From contig JASTVH010000005.1 of the NCBI GenBank assembly GCA_042862465.1, positions 62,001-126,000 of the forward strand: a stretch of 64,000 bases of DNA. The letters run 5' to 3'. Under the pieces are notes generated by a model. That model ran no database searches and was not told the origin of the DNA. It saw only the letters and a list, made by a program, of their open reading frames with translations. Made by a program: the position numbers and the translations under genes. Origin of the DNA: JASTVH01 sp042862465 (GTDB taxonomy: Bacteria > Pseudomonadota > Gammaproteobacteria > Pseudomonadales > Oleiphilaceae). The first letter of the stretch is position 1; each line of letters starts with the position of its first letter. Positions 60,715 through 64,000 of this stretch are shown here, one piece after another.

Positions 60715-61191
60715 CTAGGCCTGCCTTTCCTGAACCCGCAGCTTACACTGGATGAATTCGTTCGGCGACAAATGTAAAAGATCGGCAACACGGCGGATCA
60801 TGTGCTCTTCATATTTGTCCAGGCGTTCATCGGCCAGGGCGACCCGCCAGAGTTTTTCCAGCAACTGCATGCGCTCGGCATGTCCGAGGTAGTCGGTCAG
60901 GTGACTGGTGAATTCGTACAGCGAGATGGCGTCTTCGGCCCGTTCCCGGGCAATGCTCAGCAGTTCCTCCTGGTCGGCTTCATCGACGTGGAGTTCGTTA
61001 CCGGCGATTTCCAGGATGACGGCCAGTTCGCGTTCATCTTCCTGGCGGTCAACCCCGGCCAGCTGCAGCATCAGGGCCGTGGCGGCGATCGCAAGCTGGT
61101 AATCGTCCGGGGCCGCGCCGGTCGAGCGCGGCTGGTCGAGTTTTTCCTCCAGAAACTGCATCAGGCGTTGGAACATGGTGGCCCCGCTCAC
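60715..61191 (-). CDS. TerB-like helical protein
   Basis: A 158-residue cytoplasmic protein, all helical, resembling the TerB (tellurite resistance, DUF/COG4103) family: LAIAATALMLQLAGVDRQED with the conserved acidic metal-site-like residues, and the second half LEKLWRVALADERLDKYEEH. Function in general is unknown. It begins at GTG, overlapping the transaldolase stop (GTGA) and so probably coupled to it. An in-frame ATG five codons later is an alternative. Confidence 0.78.
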   Translation of the reverse strand: MSGATMFQRLMQFLEEKLDQPRSTGAAPDDYQLAIAATALMLQLAGVDRQEDERELAVILEIAGNELHVDEADQEELLSIARERAEDAISLYEFTSHLTDYLGHAERMQLLEKLWRVALADERLDKYEEHMIRRVADLLHLSPNEFIQCKLRVQERQA

Positions 61192-62153
61192 GCTGCTTGT
61201 GCCAGACCCTTGAGCCGTTGCTCCAGGGTGATTTGATCGGCGGCAAACCGGCGGATGCCTTCGGCGAGCTTCTCGGTGGCCATGGCGTCTTCGTTGAGAT
61301 GCCAGCGGAAGGCCTTTTCATCGAGGCTCAGGCGTGATTCACCGGAAGAAGCCGCTTCGGGGGAGAGCTGCCGGGGCAGATCACCTGCGTCGCTGGCCAG
61401 GGATTCCAGCAGGGCGGGGCTGATGGTCAGACGGTCGCAGCCTGCCAGCATCTCGATCTCGCCCTGATTGCGGAAGCTGGCGCCCATGACCACCGTATCG
61501 AAGCCGTGACTCTTGTAATAGTTGTAGATGCGGGTCACCGACTGCACACCTGGGTCGTCCTGCGGGGCGAAATGATCGCGGTCCGAATGGGCCAGGTGCC
61601 AGTCGAGAATCCGCCCCACAAAGGGGGAGATCAATGTGGCGCCGGCCTCGGCACAGGCCACGGCCTGGTGGAAGGAGAACAGCAGCGTCAGGTTGCAGTG
61701 GATGCCTTCCTTTTCCAGAACACGGGCGGCCTGGATGCCTTCCCAGGTGGAAGCAATCTTGATGAGGACTCGTTCGGTATCGACGCCCAGTTCGTTATAC
61801 ATCGCAATCAGCTTGCGGGCCTTGGCAATCGTGGCTTCGGTATCGAAAGACAGGCGCGCGTCCACTTCGGTGGAGACCACGCCGGGTACGATGCCCAGGA
61901 TTTCTTCTCCGGCCAGCACCGCGAGGCGGTCGGTGGCATTGGCGGTCTGTTCCTGCTCAGAGCCTCCCCGCTTTTGCGCCCACTCCAGGGCGGACTGAAT
62001 CATGGCAGAGTAGGCCGGTAATTCGGTGGCCTTGAGCAGCAGGGAAGGGTTGGTGGTCGCATCCCGGGGCTTCCAGGCGCGGATGGCCTCGAAATCACCG
62101 GTGTCGGCCACCACGGTGGTCATTGCTTTCAGTTGGTCCAGTTTATGGGTCAT
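61188..62153 (-). CDS. tal: Transaldolase
   Basis: A 321-residue enzyme of the non-oxidative pentose phosphate route. The Schiff-base lysine is Lys132 (VLIKIASTWEG), identical in position to E. coli TalB; DATTNPSLLLKA, VVSTEVDARLSFD and TLLFSFHQAVACAEAGATLI are also conserved. It lies 107 nt downstream of dusA on the same strand and overlaps the TerB-like gene. Confidence 0.96.
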   Translation of the reverse strand: MTHKLDQLKAMTTVVADTGDFEAIRAWKPRDATTNPSLLLKATELPAYSAMIQSALEWAQKRGGSEQEQTANATDRLAVLAGEEILGIVPGVVSTEVDARLSFDTEATIAKARKLIAMYNELGVDTERVLIKIASTWEGIQAARVLEKEGIHCNLTLLFSFHQAVACAEAGATLISPFVGRILDWHLAHSDRDHFAPQDDPGVQSVTRIYNYYKSHGFDTVVMGASFRNQGEIEMLAGCDRLTISPALLESLASDAGDLPRQLSPEAASSGESRLSLDEKAFRWHLNEDAMATEKLAEGIRRFAADQITLEQRLKGLAQAA

Positions 62154-62260
62154 TGCGATCCGTTGCCTCTTGATTCGTTACTGCAGTCCCGAGCGGGACT
62201 CTATCCATCAACGATAGCGCGGGCGAGGATGACCGACAAGCGCCTATCCGGGCGGGAGTA

Positions 62261-63256
62261 TCAAGCCGTGACGGGAGCCTCGTCCGGTTCGGGAACCAGA
62301 GCCAGCGCCTCCTGGAGTACGTCCAGGTTGGCTCCCGGGCGGTGTGCGTTTTCGCTGAGATGACGACGAAAACGACGGCCCCCAAAACAGCCGTGGAACA
62401 GGTTCAGGATATGGCGCGTAATGTGGTTGAGCGGCACGCCCCGCGCCAGCTCCGCTTCCACGTAGGGGTGCATGGCGGCGATCACCTGGTGGCGGGTCAG
62501 CGCGGGGCCGGGCTTGCCGTAGAGGGCCTCGTCCACCTGCGACAGGAGCCAGGGATTCTGGTACGCTTCCCGTCCCAGCATCACGCCATCCACCACCTGC
62601 AGATGTTGCCGGCATTCATCCAGGGTCTTGATGCCGCCGTTGATGATGATTTCCAGCTCCGGAAAGTCCTGTTTAAGGCGATAGACCCAGTCGTATTTCA
62701 GCGGTGGAATGTCGCGGTTTTCCTTGGGGCTGAGCCCTTCCAGGATGGCGATTCGGGCGTGCACGATAAAGGTGGTGCAGCCTGCGGCCGCCACCGTTTC
62801 CACGAAATGCGCCATGTCCGCATAATCCTCGCGGCCGTCGATCCCGATGCGGTGTTTGACGGTAACCGGTATATCCGTGGCCGCCTGCATGGCTTTTACC
62901 CCCGCCGCGACGGTGTCCGGCTCGGCCATGAGGCAGGCGCCGATGCGGTTGTTCTGCACCCGGTCACTGGGGCAGCCGACGTTGAGATTGACCTCATCGT
63001 ACCCCCACTGCTGTGCCAGCTCGGCACAGTGGGCCAATTCCCCGGCATGACTGCCGCCGATCTGCAGCGCTACGGGGTGCTCACTGGGGTCATACCGCAG
63101 GAAGTTCGCCGTATCCCCATGGATCAGGGCCCCGGTGGTGACCATTTCGGTATACAACAGGGTATGGCGGGACATCAGCCGCGCGAAATAGCGATAGGGC
63201 TGAGTCGTCCAGTCCATCATGGGGGCGACGGAAAAAGTGCGGTCAAGCGTGGTCAT
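62261..63256 (-). CDS. dusA: tRNA-dihydrouridine(20/20a) synthase DusA
   Basis: A 331-residue FMN enzyme reducing uridine 20/20a in tRNA D-loops with NADPH. Signatures are SVAPMMDWTTQPYRYFARLM, LNVGCPSDRVQNNRIGACLM with catalytic Cys95, VKHRIGID and IIINGGIKTLDEC. Length matches E. coli DusA. It is divergent from the AEC transporter gene across 205 nt. Confidence 0.96.
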   Translation of the reverse strand: MTTLDRTFSVAPMMDWTTQPYRYFARLMSRHTLLYTEMVTTGALIHGDTANFLRYDPSEHPVALQIGGSHAGELAHCAELAQQWGYDEVNLNVGCPSDRVQNNRIGACLMAEPDTVAAGVKAMQAATDIPVTVKHRIGIDGREDYADMAHFVETVAAAGCTTFIVHARIAILEGLSPKENRDIPPLKYDWVYRLKQDFPELEIIINGGIKTLDECRQHLQVVDGVMLGREAYQNPWLLSQVDEALYGKPGPALTRHQVIAAMHPYVEAELARGVPLNHITRHILNLFHGCFGGRRFRRHLSENAHRPGANLDVLQEALALVPEPDEAPVTA

Positions 63257-63461
63257 GGCGTCGATAAGAATGGTCAGTCGAGCGTGTCGTGGTTATGCAA
63301 GCCTTGGCGTTGCGGATCGCAATGATCGCACATCCCCTTGTTGAATCCCACCGGTTGTACAAAATCCCAACAGATTGATCGCCCCTTGACCGAACGGGCC
63401 GTGCAGGGCTTCGGGGCATGATAGACTGCGAAATTTCGTGATGCAGTAGGGAATGACTCAT

Positions 63462-64000
63462 ATGGCCCTGGTTCAGGCGTTGCTTCCGGTGTTTATCCTG
63501 ATTCTCCTGGGACACGGCCTGCGTCGGGTCAACTTTCCGGACGAACATTTCTGGCTGGGGGCGGAACGCTTCACTTACTACGTGCTGTTTCCGGCCATGC
63601 TGGTCTATAAGCTCGGCGGTGCCCGCCTGCCGGCGGAAGTGTATGGGCAGATGGCCGGTATCGTCTTTCTGCTGCTGGGCATTATGACGGTCCTGCTGTT
63701 GCTGGCACAGGCCGTCATTCGCTGGGCCGGGCCTGTCTATACCTCCGTCTATCAGGGCGGTATCCGCTTCAATTCCTATGTGGGCCTGGCCGCGGCGTCG
63801 TTACTATATGGTGATGAGGGTCTGTCGTTGATCGCGGTGGCGGCCGCGATCATGATCCCGTTGCTCAACCTGCTCTGCATTCTCATGTTTGCGGTATTTG
63901 CCGACCGCGGTCGGGTGAGGGTGGCCCCGGTGCTCAGGGCGGTGGCAACCAATCCGCTGATTCTGGGCTCTTTAGGAGGCATGGCGTTGGGGCTGGCGGG
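63462..64000 (+). CDS. AEC-family (auxin efflux carrier-type) transporter, partial
   Basis: The first 179 codons are present; the 3' end lies beyond the window. The protein is strongly hydrophobic with helices at about 3-21 (LVQALLPVFILILLGHGLRR), 35-55, 65-90, 105-140 and 160 onward, and matches the N-terminal half of AEC family permeases. The ATG at 63462 has AGGGA 9 nt upstream; an in-frame ATG at 63453 overlaps that site. Substrate cannot be inferred. Confidence 0.85.
   Translation, partial: MALVQALLPVFILILLGHGLRRVNFPDEHFWLGAERFTYYVLFPAMLVYKLGGARLPAEVYGQMAGIVFLLLGIMTVLLLLAQAVIRWAGPVYTSVYQGGIRFNSYVGLAAASLLYGDEGLSLIAVAAAIMIPLLNLLCILMFAVFADRGRVRVAPVLRAVATNPLILGSLGGMALGLA

Noticed and set aside
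59605..60777. Plus-strand open frame of 390 codons over the DAHP synthase gene
   Set aside because: Antisense to a conserved enzyme; no family match seen.

Overview
The window is a gene-dense, GC-rich stretch of chromosome from a gammaproteobacterium. The best fit is the Marinobacter/Pseudomonas side of the class, most likely a marine Marinobacter-like bacterium. Three things point there: the block aspS-yebC-ruvCAB-ybgC-tolQRAB-pal-cpoB; the block MTIP - csiV - mfd - GAPDH-like - nqrABCDEF, arranged much as I remember it in Pseudomonas; and PsrA, FabR, Na+-NQR and two TIGR04219-type outer membrane proteins. Assignment is by protein recognition only; no search was run. I see no phage, insertion sequence, CRISPR array or defence island.

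Layout. 1-0.55 kb: 3' part of a fabR-type repressor. 0.8-6.6 kb: zinc-ribbon protein, aspS, yebC, ruvC, ruvA, ruvB, ybgC (translation, recombination). 6.65-11.5 kb: complete Tol-Pal envelope system. 11.6-11.8 kb: two identical tRNA-Lys genes. 12-17.1 kb: nadA, bepA-like protease, TusA-like protein, PerM-like permease, bcp and gcvR. 17.3-21.8 kb: dapA, bamC, purC and two paralogous outer membrane barrels. 21.9-23.7 kb: nucleotide-sugar epimerase, tRNA-Val and a small HTH protein. 23.7-29.1 kb: glycerate kinase-like protein, galU, zwf, edd (UDP-glucose and Entner-Doudoroff entry). 29.2-34.8 kb: FAN1-type nuclease with a probable LexA box, LpxH-like phosphoesterase, DksA-like protein, thioesterase, msrA, a helical protein of unknown function and riboflavin synthase. 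35-42.4 kb: CBS protein, unknown membrane protein, ammonium transporter with an NtrC/sigma54-type control region, orphan GspE-like ATPase, psrA with tandem operators, L,D-transpeptidase and MscS channel. 42.4-49.4 kb: methylthioinosine phosphorylase, csiV, mfd and an N-terminally extended GAPDH, followed by a terminator and a nine-copy heptamer repeat. 49.8-58.6 kb: nqrABCDEF-apbE-nqrM and sthA. 58.7-64 kb: phosphodiesterase, DAHP synthase, TerB-like protein, transaldolase, dusA and the start of an AEC transporter.

Together these genes make a housekeeping core: tRNA charging and modification, Holliday-junction and transcription-coupled repair, envelope integrity (Tol-Pal, BamC, BepA, LpxH-like), central carbon and NAD(P) metabolism (nadA, zwf, edd, tal, sthA) and sodium-motive respiration (NQR with its flavin-attachment and iron-delivery factors). 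The most interesting signals are regulatory rather than new machines: an NtrC palindrome plus a -24/-12 element before amt, tandem PsrA motifs before psrA, a LexA-like box before the FAN1 gene, a perfect 14-bp inverted repeat before nadA, and the heptamer array before nqrA. I found no convincing new multi-gene system.
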